A stretch of DNA of 64,000 nt from JAICND01 sp040905905 (lineage in GTDB: Bacteria > Actinomycetota > Acidimicrobiia > Spongiisociales > ZC4RG35), in NCBI GenBank assembly GCA_040905905.1, contig JBBDQN010000031.1:124001-188000 (forward strand), in the 5' to 3' direction. The position numbers and the translations under genes were made by a program. The stretch's first letter is position 1. Each line of letters starts with the position of its first letter. Under the pieces are notes generated by a model, which made no database searches, was not told the DNA's origin, and saw nothing but the letters and a program-made list of their open reading frames with translations. Positions 35,635 to 44,208 of this stretch are shown here, in pieces.

Positions 35635-36030
35635 CTAAGCGAGCGGCACTATGGCGTCGATCTCGACCAGGAATTCGGGTTGCGCAAGCGAAGCGACGAT
35701 TAGCAGGGTGTTAGCCGGGGGTGGCGAGGGAAAGAACTCAGTTCTCACCCTGCTCACGGCCGAGCGATCTTCCAGCCGGGTCAGATAGACCGTGGTTCGG
35801 GCCACGTGGGCCATTGAGGCGCCGGCCTTTTCGACGATCCGCTCGAGATTGATCAAAACCTGGCGAGCTTGAGCTTCGGCGTCGCCGTCACCGACCAGGT
35901 TTCCCATTTCGTCCAGAGCGACCTGACCTGCCACGAACAACATCCGGCCCGAGGCCACGATCCCATGCGAGTAGTGCCCAGCCGGCGGTGCCAATCCATT
36001 GGGGACTATCTCAGTGCGCTCGAAAGGCAT
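35635..36030 (-). CDS. RidA/YjgF-family protein lacking the deaminase arginine
   Basis: A 131-residue YjgF/RidA-fold protein with typical V-A-G-Q-V-A-L-D and the C-terminal E-I-D-A-I-V. Active imine deaminases carry Arg in a P-A-R motif before the penultimate strand; here it reads P-P-A-N-T, so classic 2-aminoacrylate deaminase activity is doubtful. The start is ATG 36030, after the overlapping stop of the oxidoreductase gene. It ends the long minus-strand catabolic operon. Catabolic RidA paralogues that tautomerise or hydrate intermediates are a plausible parallel. Confidence 0.82.
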   Translation of the reverse strand: MPFERTEIVPNGLAPPAGHYSHGIVASGRMLFVAGQVALDEMGNLVGDGDAEAQARQVLINLERIVEKAGASMAHVARTTVYLTRLEDRSAVSRVRTEFFPSPPPANTLLIVASLAQPEFLVEIDAIVPLA

Positions 36031-36038
36031 ATCCGGCC

Positions 36039-37034
36039 TCAACCAACGTCTACGACGTCGACCGCTTGTCCCGAAGCTGCTGCTGCAACGGCAGCCTCGA
36101 GTACGGCCACCACCCGCATGCCCTCCTGGCCGCCCGTCTCGGGTGTGGCTCCGGTCGTTATGCAGCTGGCGAACTCAGCCAGTTCGTCGGCGACGGTATC
36201 GAGTTGGGCCACCTCAAGAGGCTGCGGTTCGCGTTCGGAGATTGTCTGCATGCTCAGCCTCTTTCCATCGAGGTCGTTCCACACCGCGGCCTTGGTGCCT
36301 ATGACTCCATTGCGAACCGTCGGTGGTGCTACGTAGCTCGTCACGAGGGAACCAACCACCCCATTCTCAAACTCGAGAACAAGGACAGTCGCATCGTCGA
36401 GCCTGGTCCTCTTCAGGAGGCTATTGCTTTGCGCCGCGACTCTCTTGATGGGGCCGATCAAATAGTGCATGTTGTCGATCTGATGGACCCCCATACCGGT
36501 CATGCCCGACAACGGGCTCTCGGCCGGATCGGCCCTCCAGCTGTGCGGATCGATGCTCAAACCTCTGCCTCCTGCGTGGTGAGCCTCAACGGCGACCACC
36601 CGGCCCAACTCTCCCGCATCGATCATTTCCTTGACCTGTCGGTTCGCCGGCTGCCGGCGCTTGTTGTGGCCCACTTGCAACACCACCCCTGCCTCGGCTG
36701 CCGCCTGGATGCAGCGGCGGGCATCCTCGACCGTGAGAGTTAGGGGTTTCTCGACGAACACGTGCTTGCCGGCCCCGGCTGCAGCGACCGCGAGAGGAGC
36801 ATGGCTCGAGTGGGAGGTTGCCAAAAGGACTCCGTCAACATCGGGATCGGCCAGCAACGACTCATATGAATCAGCTTCGGGGATCTGCTGTTCCGCGGCG
36901 AAGGCCTTGCGTGAATCCACGGTTCGGGCAAAACAGGCCACGATCTCGGCCGTCCCCGACGCCCGCACCGCCTTGACCAGTTCGCCTCCCCACCAGCCCA
37001 GCCCCACAATCGCCAATCGTGGCTTCTCGCCCAT
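36039..37034 (-). CDS. Gfo/Idh/MocA-family oxidoreductase
   Basis: A 331-residue NAD(P)-dependent dehydrogenase with N-terminal Rossmann motif V-G-L-G-W-W-G and the family E-K-P-L-T-L motif near residue 95. ATG 37034 is chosen because GAGGAGGAG lies six bases upstream; an ORF start 11 codons earlier has none. Members usually oxidise sugars or polyols. The gene lies between the MFS transporter and the RidA-like gene. Confidence 0.87.
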   Translation of the reverse strand: MGEKPRLAIVGLGWWGGELVKAVRASGTAEIVACFARTVDSRKAFAAEQQIPEADSYESLLADPDVDGVLLATSHSSHAPLAVAAAGAGKHVFVEKPLTLTVEDARRCIQAAAEAGVVLQVGHNKRRQPANRQVKEMIDAGELGRVVAVEAHHAGGRGLSIDPHSWRADPAESPLSGMTGMGVHQIDNMHYLIGPIKRVAAQSNSLLKRTRLDDATVLVLEFENGVVGSLVTSYVAPPTVRNGVIGTKAAVWNDLDGKRLSMQTISEREPQPLEVAQLDTVADELAEFASCITTGATPETGGQEGMRVVAVLEAAVAAAASGQAVDVVDVG

Positions 37035-37101
37035 GCCAGACTCCTCCTCGAGTCCTGCAAAGTACACGATTGTCCATAATTGTGCTCAGGTCGGTCGCGA
37101 C

Positions 37102-38271
37102 CTAGACGTACTCCTGATGAGGAGCCTTGGTGGCCACCAAGGAACCGATCATCGCTGCCACGGCGGTGGCAGCAAAGGCGGGCAAATATGAGCCGGTCCG
37201 ATCGACCAGCCACCCGAAGATTGGCGTGCTGACCCCCGATCCGCTGAGAAACCCGAGCAGCACCCAACCGGTGGCGGCGCCCGCTCGCGCCGGACCGGCG
37301 GTGACGATGGTGGCGAGCATGCCCACCGAGTTCCAGGAACCGGCCGACATGCCGATCAGCGCCGCCCCAGGCCAGATCAGCCAGGCCGTCGTCGTCGAAG
37401 CAGCCAGGGCGGCTGCCGCCAGGACCGTCAGCAGGGCCAGGGTGCGCAGGGTGGCGGGGAAGGCCTGCTTGCGCTCGGCTCGGCGGGTCCAGGCCATCCT
37501 CCCGACGATGGCAGCAATGGCCGCCAGCGCCGCCGCTTGCCCGGCGGCGATTCGATCGAGACCTAGAGATTCCTCGGCGAAGAGTGGCAGAAGCACGAGA
37601 ACACCAGCTCCTGTCCCCATCAACATCCCGTACACCGAGATGGGCCAGACGTCCCGGAAAGCGGATGCCCATGGAAGCCGCGCGATCCGGTCTGACACCG
37701 GGGCCGGCTTTGTGACCCGGAACGTGACAGGAAGAAAGGCGAGCCACACAGCCCCAACCAGGAGAACCGTGGGCCGCCATCCCCAGGTCAAAACCCCCAG
37801 GGGGACCAGCAATCCCAGCAAGGCCGTTCCTACCTGAACTCCTGACTGTTTAGCTCCGGTGATGAAGGCCCTTTGTCCGGGGGAGATCTCGGTGGCGATC
37901 AGTTTGTTGGTGGCCGGATTGGTCAAACCATTGGCGAAGCCTCCCAAGAACGAAGCCACAAACATGAACGCATAGGCGCCGGCTATCCCTAAAACCGCGA
38001 AGGCGAGGCTGGCAGCGCCGAAGACCACCGCCAATGCCGTGCGGCCGCCCAGGCGGTCGGTGAGCGAGCCCAAGAGGGGAGAGGCTGCCCCTCCCGTGAG
38101 CATCGATGCTCCGATCAGCAGACCGAGCTGCCCGCGACTGATGCCGAATTCAGACAGGAGCTCCGTCCCTAACAAGCCCAGTGTCGCCGCCAGGGAGGTG
38201 GCGGCCGCCATCGAAGCTGCCAGGGTCAGGGAGAATCCGATTCGTCTGCCGACGGGCAGGTGCTGTGTCAA
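37102..38271 (-). CDS. MFS transporter
   Basis: A 389-residue membrane protein with about twelve hydrophobic segments and the loop-2/3 motif G-S-L-T-D-R-L-G-G-R. It resembles OFA/CynX-like sugar- or acid-transporting MFS proteins more than drug pumps. The TTG start overlaps the stop of the upstream hydrolase by 4 nt. In this operon it is the likely importer of the compound processed by the CocE-like enzyme, amidohydrolase and hydrolase; that role is inferred. Confidence 0.83.
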   Translation of the reverse strand: MTQHLPVGRRIGFSLTLAASMAAATSLAATLGLLGTELLSEFGISRGQLGLLIGASMLTGGAASPLLGSLTDRLGGRTALAVVFGAASLAFAVLGIAGAYAFMFVASFLGGFANGLTNPATNKLIATEISPGQRAFITGAKQSGVQVGTALLGLLVPLGVLTWGWRPTVLLVGAVWLAFLPVTFRVTKPAPVSDRIARLPWASAFRDVWPISVYGMLMGTGAGVLVLLPLFAEESLGLDRIAAGQAAALAAIAAIVGRMAWTRRAERKQAFPATLRTLALLTVLAAAALAASTTTAWLIWPGAALIGMSAGSWNSVGMLATIVTAGPARAGAATGWVLLGFLSGSGVSTPIFGWLVDRTGSYLPAFAATAVAAMIGSLVATKAPHQEYV

Positions 38272-39083
38272 TTGGAGGCAGAGGCGATCATCGCATCGCC
38301 CAAGGAAAGGAATGAGCCGACAACAGCCAACAATGCCTCGGGGTCCTGCAGCTGAGGAGCATGAGCGAGTCCGGAGATCAGGTGAAACGATGCCCCCGGG
38401 ATAAGCTCGGCCAACCTCTGGCCCATCGCAGGTGGCGTGGCCTGATCCTCGGAACCAACCACGATCAATGTGGGGTTGCGCACCTGGGACGCCGATGACG
38501 TGTAATCCACCGTCTGCAATGCCCGGCAGGCGATTGTGAAGGCCTCCGGATCAGTTCCCAGCAAGGCCTCGCTTCGCTGAGTCGCTTCAGCCGGATGATC
38601 AGCCAGATAGCTCTCGGTGAAGATCCGTCGAAGTGCGATGTCGACCACTGCTTGCATGCCCCCGGCCGATACCTTGTCGGCCATCAATTCGAACACCTGG
38701 CCGGCGGCCGCGAATCCGGTGCCGCATCCGATCAGAACCAGGCGGCCGAACGATCCCACGTGACGGATGGCGACGCCGAGGGCAACGAAGGCGCCGAACC
38801 CGTTACCCACCAAGGCAGTCGTCCGGGGGTCGTAGCCACCTTCTTCCAACAGCCCCCCGATACAGTCGGCGAACGAATCGATTTCAGGTTCGCAACTTGA
38901 CGATCGGCCGAATCCGGGCAAATCGACCTTGTGGACGCGCCAGCGGGCGGACAATGCCGGAATGATGGGGTCGAAGGCATTGCGATCGGTGAGCAAAGAG
39001 TGGAGGAGCACGAGATCAGGCCCCTCGCCAATGACTTCCCGGGAGATGATGCCTCGACTCGTCACGACCACGTCTTTTGTCAA
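38268..39083 (-). CDS. Alpha/beta hydrolase-fold protein without the catalytic serine
   Basis: A 271-residue alpha/beta hydrolase with oxyanion region L-H-S-L-L-T-D-R, candidate acid in G-S-E-D-Q and His in G-L-A-H-A-P. The nucleophile elbow, normally G-x-S-x-G, reads V-G-N-G-F-G-A-F, with Gly in place of Ser. It therefore probably does not act as an ordinary esterase; it may be a lyase, a dioxygenase-like enzyme or a binding protein. The TTG start sits close behind GGAGGAG. Confidence 0.8.
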   Translation of the reverse strand: MTKDVVVTSRGIISREVIGEGPDLVLLHSLLTDRNAFDPIIPALSARWRVHKVDLPGFGRSSSCEPEIDSFADCIGGLLEEGGYDPRTTALVGNGFGAFVALGVAIRHVGSFGRLVLIGCGTGFAAAGQVFELMADKVSAGGMQAVVDIALRRIFTESYLADHPAEATQRSEALLGTDPEAFTIACRALQTVDYTSSASQVRNPTLIVVGSEDQATPPAMGQRLAELIPGASFHLISGLAHAPQLQDPEALLAVVGSFLSLGDAMIASASN

Positions 39084-39149
39084 TTCTCCTCCATGGTATT
39101 TACCCGGCGCTTTCGGTGAAGACGAGCTGGCTCGAACTCATCTAGACCT

Positions 39150-40145
39150 CTAACGGCGAATGTTGTCGATGAGTGCCTGGAAATTCCCATGGGTGATCAT
39201 CTCGTACTCGTCGGGGCCGAGGCCCGGGGAGGCCTTCAGGGTGGCCAGGGGATCAAGGTCGCCCATCTCGAAGGGATAGTCGGATCCGAGCAGGACTCGA
39301 TCCGCTCCGACCAATGAGATCAAAGCAGCGACTGCCTGCGGCGAGTGCAGCACCGTGTCGAAGTACAGACCGCGTGCCACTTCCGACGGTGGTCGTGTTG
39401 CATTGCGAGCTGCGAGGTGGGGCACAGTCCGAAACCCATGCTCAAGCCTTCCCAACTGAAAGGGAAGAAACCCGCCCCCATGGACAAGTAGGACTTTGAG
39501 ATCGGGGTGGCGATCGAATACCCCTGACAGCATGAGGTTTCCTATCGCCAGGGTCGTCTCAGCAGGTCGTCCGACCATGTTGTCAAGATTGTTGCGCCAG
39601 GCAACGCCTGCCAGGGGTTGGTAGGGGTGAATCAAGATTGGACAGGACAGGTCGGTCGCCGCCGCCCAGAAGGGGTCGAGAGCTGCCCGGTCGAGGTCGG
39701 TTCCGTCAACCGTGGTGGCTATCTCCACTCCGACCATGCCAAGCTCCACGATGGCGTAGCGCAATTCCTCCGCGGCGGCGTCCGGAGTCTGCAGGGGAGC
39801 AGTGGCCAACGCCAGAAACCGATCGGAAGCGGAGGCCTCCTCCGCCAGCATCTCGTTGAGGCGTCGGCTGTAGGTGGCTGCCCCCCGACCTTCGAGCGCG
39901 TAGCCGGTCAGGTCGATCCAGCTCGACAGGATCTGTATGTCGATACCCGTACGGTCCATGGTTTCGAGTCGGCGAACGCGGTCGGTGAGAAACGGCCGGA
40001 ATGGTCCGGCCCTGACCCGGCCAACGAACAGCGCATTGAGGCCCGTGTCATCGGTGAACACCTCGACACCGAATCGGTGGCCGTCTGCTTTGAGCAGATC
40101 GATGAAGGCGGATGGAATGCAATGGGCATGGACGTCGTAAGTCAT
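39150..40145 (-). CDS. Amidohydrolase of the ACMSD-like family
   Basis: A 331-residue paralogue of the 734 gene. H-A-H is at residues 6-8, with I-H-P in mid-barrel, V-H-G-G-G-F-L-P-F and G-S-D-Y-P-F-E-M-G-D for the metal Asp. It should hydrolyse or decarboxylate a cyclic or aromatic intermediate. Its ATG overlaps the stop of the CocE-like gene as ATGA, so it is the second step of the same operon. Confidence 0.87.
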   Translation of the reverse strand: MTYDVHAHCIPSAFIDLLKADGHRFGVEVFTDDTGLNALFVGRVRAGPFRPFLTDRVRRLETMDRTGIDIQILSSWIDLTGYALEGRGAATYSRRLNEMLAEEASASDRFLALATAPLQTPDAAAEELRYAIVELGMVGVEIATTVDGTDLDRAALDPFWAAATDLSCPILIHPYQPLAGVAWRNNLDNMVGRPAETTLAIGNLMLSGVFDRHPDLKVLLVHGGGFLPFQLGRLEHGFRTVPHLAARNATRPPSEVARGLYFDTVLHSPQAVAALISLVGADRVLLGSDYPFEMGDLDPLATLKASPGLGPDEYEMITHGNFQALIDNIRR

Positions 40146-41848
40146 CGGTTCCTCGGTATAAAAGGAAGAAGCACCGAGCTGTCGTGGACCGGACCGCCGT
40201 GGATCGTGGTGATGCCGCCGAACACCTCGGTCGGGCGGTCACCTGGATCGTCGTGAAGAAACGGACCCACGCCGGTGAACGGATTCTTAAAGGTCGAAAT
40301 AGAGTCACTCGCCGACCCGTCATGTCGGTAGTCGTTGCCGCGAACGCTGAGCCCGATCCGCCAGCCCATGGGTGCCACGATCGAGGTGGGCCATATCTCC
40401 ACTTCGAGCTCGTACACCTCGTCTGGCCTCAACGGCTGGAATTCGGTATGCGTGTGATAGGGACGCCACGGAGTCGAACGGCTCTGATCCTGCCGCCGAT
40501 GGGAAGCGCGCAACCAACCGTGGGCGAGAGGTGATCGCGGGTCCAGTGCACCCTGAAAAGTCACCTCCTCGCCATCCGGGTTGAACAGCCTCAGCACAAG
40601 GAAGAGGTCGAGGTCCTCGGTGGAGGAAGAGACCCACAGCCTCGCCGATGCGGGTCCGGTGATCTCGGTCTCATCATCGAATGGCTGGGTGAAGAAGGTG
40701 ATCCCCGCGCCAGGGGCGGCGTATTCGAGTTTCCACTCATGGGCGGCTGGCGCGGGTTCCAGGCGCCCATCGGATTGGAGGTGTAGCCGGGTCCAAACCG
40801 TGCCTGGCAGCGGCCATGACTCGGCTTCCCGTCGTTCGAAATGCTCGAGGTGCCGAACATTGAGAATGACCGGTGACCGGCGGTCCCAGCCGTTGTCGAT
40901 GTCCTTGAGGAAGTGATCAAAAAACTCGAGCTGGAGTTCCCGGCCGTAGTCGGTGTAGAAGTGGGTCCAGTGTTCGAGTCCGTGTATCTCAAGCCACTTG
41001 TGCTTCGAGGACACGCTCATGAACCCCTCGACGTTGCCGCGCAGGTGAAGTCCGTGACCTCCCCAATTGCCGGCGGATAGCAGTGGAGTCGTGATGTGTT
41101 GGAAAGCCGGCGACCGGTTGCGGTTGTAGGCGTCCTCGAAGGGATGGGCAGCGATCTCAGCACCAAAGTCGGTCCGGTTTGCCTCAAGCTGAGTCGCACT
41201 CAGATCTTCTTCTCCACACACTTTGAGGCCGTTCATCGAGGTGGAGGGTCCCCGGCTTCCCAACCCGTACTGCACGGTTTTTACCTGGCGGTCATACCAA
41301 TTGGCAAAAAAGGTGCAGAGGATCCCGCCGTGATGGGTCATGTCCCGGTAGAAGTCGGCCGCGCCCTCCCACACGCACATCGCGGCCAAGTGGGGCGGTT
41401 GTAATGACGCGACATGCCACTGGTTGATCCCGTAATAGGAAACCCCGTTCAACCCCACCTTTCCACTTGACCACGGCTGGACCGCCGACCATTCGATGCA
41501 TTCATACAGATCGCGGGTCTCCCGGGGAGAAAAAGGATCGATCAATCCCGCGGACCTTCCGGCGCCTCGGGAATCAACGCGAACGCACACGTAGCCCTTG
41601 GGCACCCATTTCTCCGGGTCGACCACCTCCCAGTTCTGGTACTTGTTGGAGGAACCCCAACTCACATCCGGGTGGGCGGTCACCATCCGGTTCCACTGAT
41701 CGGGATAACCAACCTGAAATGGAAGCCCCTTGGCGTACGGCCCATAGCTCAAAAGGACCGGATGTTGCCCTTCTGCTGGCCGGTAGATGTCTGCGCGCAG
41801 AGTGGCCCCATCGTCCATAGGAATCCCGACATCCCAATCGATCTGCAT
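40142..41848 (-). CDS. CocE/NonD-family hydrolase (X-Pro dipeptidyl-peptidase fold)
   Basis: A 568-residue hydrolase. The N-terminal alpha/beta domain has a nucleophile elbow G-V-S-Y-Y-G, and the C-terminal region is a jelly-roll of the PepX/CocE type. Family members cut esters, amides or acyl groups of bulky substrates such as cocaine or cephalosporin precursors. No signal peptide is seen. It heads a six-gene operon, and a LacI-type operator lies 52 bp upstream. GGGAGG is three bases before the ATG. Confidence 0.87.
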   Translation of the reverse strand: MQIDWDVGIPMDDGATLRADIYRPAEGQHPVLLSYGPYAKGLPFQVGYPDQWNRMVTAHPDVSWGSSNKYQNWEVVDPEKWVPKGYVCVRVDSRGAGRSAGLIDPFSPRETRDLYECIEWSAVQPWSSGKVGLNGVSYYGINQWHVASLQPPHLAAMCVWEGAADFYRDMTHHGGILCTFFANWYDRQVKTVQYGLGSRGPSTSMNGLKVCGEEDLSATQLEANRTDFGAEIAAHPFEDAYNRNRSPAFQHITTPLLSAGNWGGHGLHLRGNVEGFMSVSSKHKWLEIHGLEHWTHFYTDYGRELQLEFFDHFLKDIDNGWDRRSPVILNVRHLEHFERREAESWPLPGTVWTRLHLQSDGRLEPAPAAHEWKLEYAAPGAGITFFTQPFDDETEITGPASARLWVSSSTEDLDLFLVLRLFNPDGEEVTFQGALDPRSPLAHGWLRASHRRQDQSRSTPWRPYHTHTEFQPLRPDEVYELEVEIWPTSIVAPMGWRIGLSVRGNDYRHDGSASDSISTFKNPFTGVGPFLHDDPGDRPTEVFGGITTIHGGPVHDSSVLLPFIPRNR

Positions 41849-41900
41849 CGGCCTCCCGTTTGAACAGAGTTCGTGACACGTGGCACTGGCACCGTCATGA

Positions 41901-41910
41901 CAAACGCTTG
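41901..41910. promoter_or_regulatory. LacI-type operator CAAACGCTTG
   Basis: A full CAAnCGnTTG match in the 210-bp region upstream of the CocE-like operon. That region also has a dyad TTGACA...TGTCAA at 41970-41996 but no convincing promoter was read. Confidence 0.5.
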
Positions 41911-42058
41911 CATGGCTCCACGGCTGAAGATAGAGCCCGGAATTGAGGTGCGCAACCGGCCTCTGAACGTTGACACTGGCGCGTGTCGGCTGTCAATTCA
42001 GCGGTGAAGTTCCTCGACTGGAAGCTCCCGTTTCCGCCCCCAGGAGCAAGCAGCCGAC

Positions 42059-43789
42059 TTAGGTGCGACTTGTGATCAGGGCCTTGGCCACCGGCTGGTC
42101 TGACTTGGTGGGCTCGGAGGGCACGATCAACTGAAAGATGCTTCCCGATTCGTCACTGTGGTAGGCGACATTTCCCCCCATCAAGCGGGCAAGCTGTCGG
42201 GAGACGGTTAGCCCAAGGCCGATCGAGGAGGGTTGGGTAGGTCGGTCATGAGCCCGTTCGTAGGGCTCGAAGATTCGCTCCCAATCGGCTCTCGGTAGAC
42301 CCCGCCCGTTGTCCCGCACCGTCAGCGTCGTGATGGGTCCGGCCGTATCGGCCTCTATGAAGACCTCTTCTCCTCCATATCGGATGGCGTTGGTGAGGAG
42401 GTTGCGGATGATTTGGCGGGTCCGGCTCGGATCGGCCCAGCACCTCCCCGACCCACCCGTCACCTGGATCCTTCTCGAGTCGGCCGAACCCAGGGCCAGC
42501 ACGGCCGCTTCCGCCTGTGACCGCAGATACACGACCTGGGGGCGGACCGAGACAGTGCCGATCTCCGCCCGCGCAGCGACCAGAAGGTCCTCGACCATGT
42601 CGGCCATGTCATGACTTTGTTGCGCGATCAACTCGAGCATCGCCGTCAACTCCTCTGCATCGTAGGAGTGAGCCCGATCCTTCAATTCCTCGGCGAAACC
42701 CATCACCGCCGCCAACGGGGTTCGCAGCTCGTGAGAGATGCTCGCTACAAAACGATCCTTGGAACGGAGGAGATCTTCGAGACGAAGCCTCGTGCTCTCC
42801 CGGTCCCAGTAGGTGGCCAACATGGGAGCGGCCACCGTCAGCAGCTTGATCGCGTCCTGCGACCACTCACCGGTGCCCAGTGCCCGAAACCCGATGGCGC
42901 CCAACCATCTGGCTCCGTTGAAGATCGGCACTCCCATCCTCACGGCACCCTCTTGGGGGTCAACCTTTTGGTAGGGCTCACCGCGAGAAAATTGTTGCAA
43001 GGCCTCGGGCCAGGCGCTCCAGGGGATGACTTTGCCAATCCCATCACGCAGTCGGGAGGAAGGAGCTTTGGAGGCATTGACGATGCGAAAGCAGAGTCCC
43101 AGTTCGTCGTCCTCGACGTTGAGTACGAGGTAGGCCGAGTCCCCCCCGATCGCAGAACGCAGGGTATGGATGGCCTCCTGGAGGGGGTCTTCATCGTTAC
43201 CAAGCAGGAGAGCCCGCGAGCACGTGGCGATCGCCTGCTCGAATGAGAGCAAGTGCTGGTTCGTCACCAGGGCGGCGGCCAGGCGCTCCTCTTCTTTGAT
43301 CAGGGTGTCATCGGCCCGGGCCAGCAGACGAAATCCGGCAACCAGCGTGGCCGCCAACGAGACCCCGATGGCGGCGATCTCAGGCGCGGTCGGATCGGGG
43401 AAAAGCCGGGTGATGCTCGCCACGGCCAAGGTTCCACACCAGACGCCAAAGCGGACTGCGGTGGGTCTCGACAAAGTGAATACACCTACGAAGGTGAACA
43501 GGGCGAAGACGGGCAGGGCCGAGGCAGCCGCCGAGCGCTCTCCCAAGAAGACGGCCACCGACATTCCGACCGAGGCCAGGATCAATACCAGGAGCGGTTG
43601 GGATCGGTTTCGGCGTCTCTGGAACTCGGTCCATGCCCCGATCGAGAGGGTAACCATGGCAATCATCAGGGTCGTTGGCTGGCTGGCGAGCAGCCCGATG
43701 GCCAACAGGGCCACGCCGGATCCGAGCGCGATCGGTGCGGCCACGCCGAGGAGGGCCGTGGCCACGACGGCCCGGGCCTTGGAACCCAC
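42059..43789 (-). CDS. Membrane sensor histidine kinase with GAF domain
   Basis: About 576 residues. An N-terminal block of several hydrophobic segments (to about residue 150) is followed by a GAF-like sensory domain, a HisKA domain with the phospho-acceptor in S-H-E-L-R-T-P, and a HATPase with N-L-L-T-N-A-I-R-Y, D-N-G-R-G-L and I-G-L-G-L. No response regulator is adjacent, so it is an orphan here. The start is uncertain: GTG 43789 is used because the longer frame, back to 43942, would overlap the start of the divergent DUF1876 gene and adds a Pro-rich stretch without features. Confidence 0.82.
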   Translation of the reverse strand: MGSKARAVVATALLGVAAPIALGSGVALLAIGLLASQPTTLMIAMVTLSIGAWTEFQRRRNRSQPLLVLILASVGMSVAVFLGERSAAASALPVFALFTFVGVFTLSRPTAVRFGVWCGTLAVASITRLFPDPTAPEIAAIGVSLAATLVAGFRLLARADDTLIKEEERLAAALVTNQHLLSFEQAIATCSRALLLGNDEDPLQEAIHTLRSAIGGDSAYLVLNVEDDELGLCFRIVNASKAPSSRLRDGIGKVIPWSAWPEALQQFSRGEPYQKVDPQEGAVRMGVPIFNGARWLGAIGFRALGTGEWSQDAIKLLTVAAPMLATYWDRESTRLRLEDLLRSKDRFVASISHELRTPLAAVMGFAEELKDRAHSYDAEELTAMLELIAQQSHDMADMVEDLLVAARAEIGTVSVRPQVVYLRSQAEAAVLALGSADSRRIQVTGGSGRCWADPSRTRQIIRNLLTNAIRYGGEEVFIEADTAGPITTLTVRDNGRGLPRADWERIFEPYERAHDRPTQPSSIGLGLTVSRQLARLMGGNVAYHSDESGSIFQLIVPSEPTKSDQPVAKALITSRT

Positions 43790-43940
43790 CGGGGGTGAAG
43801 GCTGGCTCAGCCAGCTCCTAGCGCCACTGAAGAAGGTTTCGGCAGCATGACCCGGGTCTTGAGGATGGGCTGGCGGAGGTCGCCCGGCAAAGCACGCTCC
43901 CGGTCGCGTAGGTTTGAGGAGGTACCCCACGGGAGGGAAC

Positions 43941-44195
43941 ATGGAAAAGGAACAGGACGTCGTGCTTTCGATCCACGTGACCGAAGACGAAACCGAGACC
44001 GTGGCCGTGGCAAGGCTCGACCTGCGTGGAGAGCACTTCTAGGCTACCGGGCAGGCCAGGCGCAACCCGATCGATCCACCGAAGCCCCTGATTGGTGAGG
44101 AGCTAGCGATTTCCCGGGCGCTTGGGTTGCTTCAGCATCAGATCACCGAGTCGGCCCAGGACAAGATCGAACGATTTCTGGTTCGACAGAACTGA
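43941..44195 (+). pseudogene. DUF1876-family gene interrupted by an in-frame TAG
   Basis: The frame from ATG 43941 encodes 33 residues ending in G-E-H-F, then TAG at 44040-44042, then 50 more in-frame residues to TGA 44193-44195. The joined 84-codon product fits the small actinobacterial DUF1876 family: a strand-rich first half with A-V-A-R-L-D, then A-R-R-N-P and E-L-A-I-S-R-A-L. GGGAGGG precedes the ATG. Either a recent nonsense mutation, a sequencing error, or amber read-through; nothing else suggests a recoded TAG. The function of the family is unknown. Confidence 0.72.
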
Positions 44196-44208
44196 GCTGT
44201 CCGGCACT

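Noticed and set aside
37067..37076. TACACGATTG before the Gfo/Idh gene as another LacI-type site
   Set aside because: Only one half-site matches; two mismatches in the other.
41970..41996. Inverted repeat TTGACA...TGTCAA upstream of the CocE operon
   Set aside because: Looks like a possible operator or -35 but has no matching -10 and no second copy in the window.
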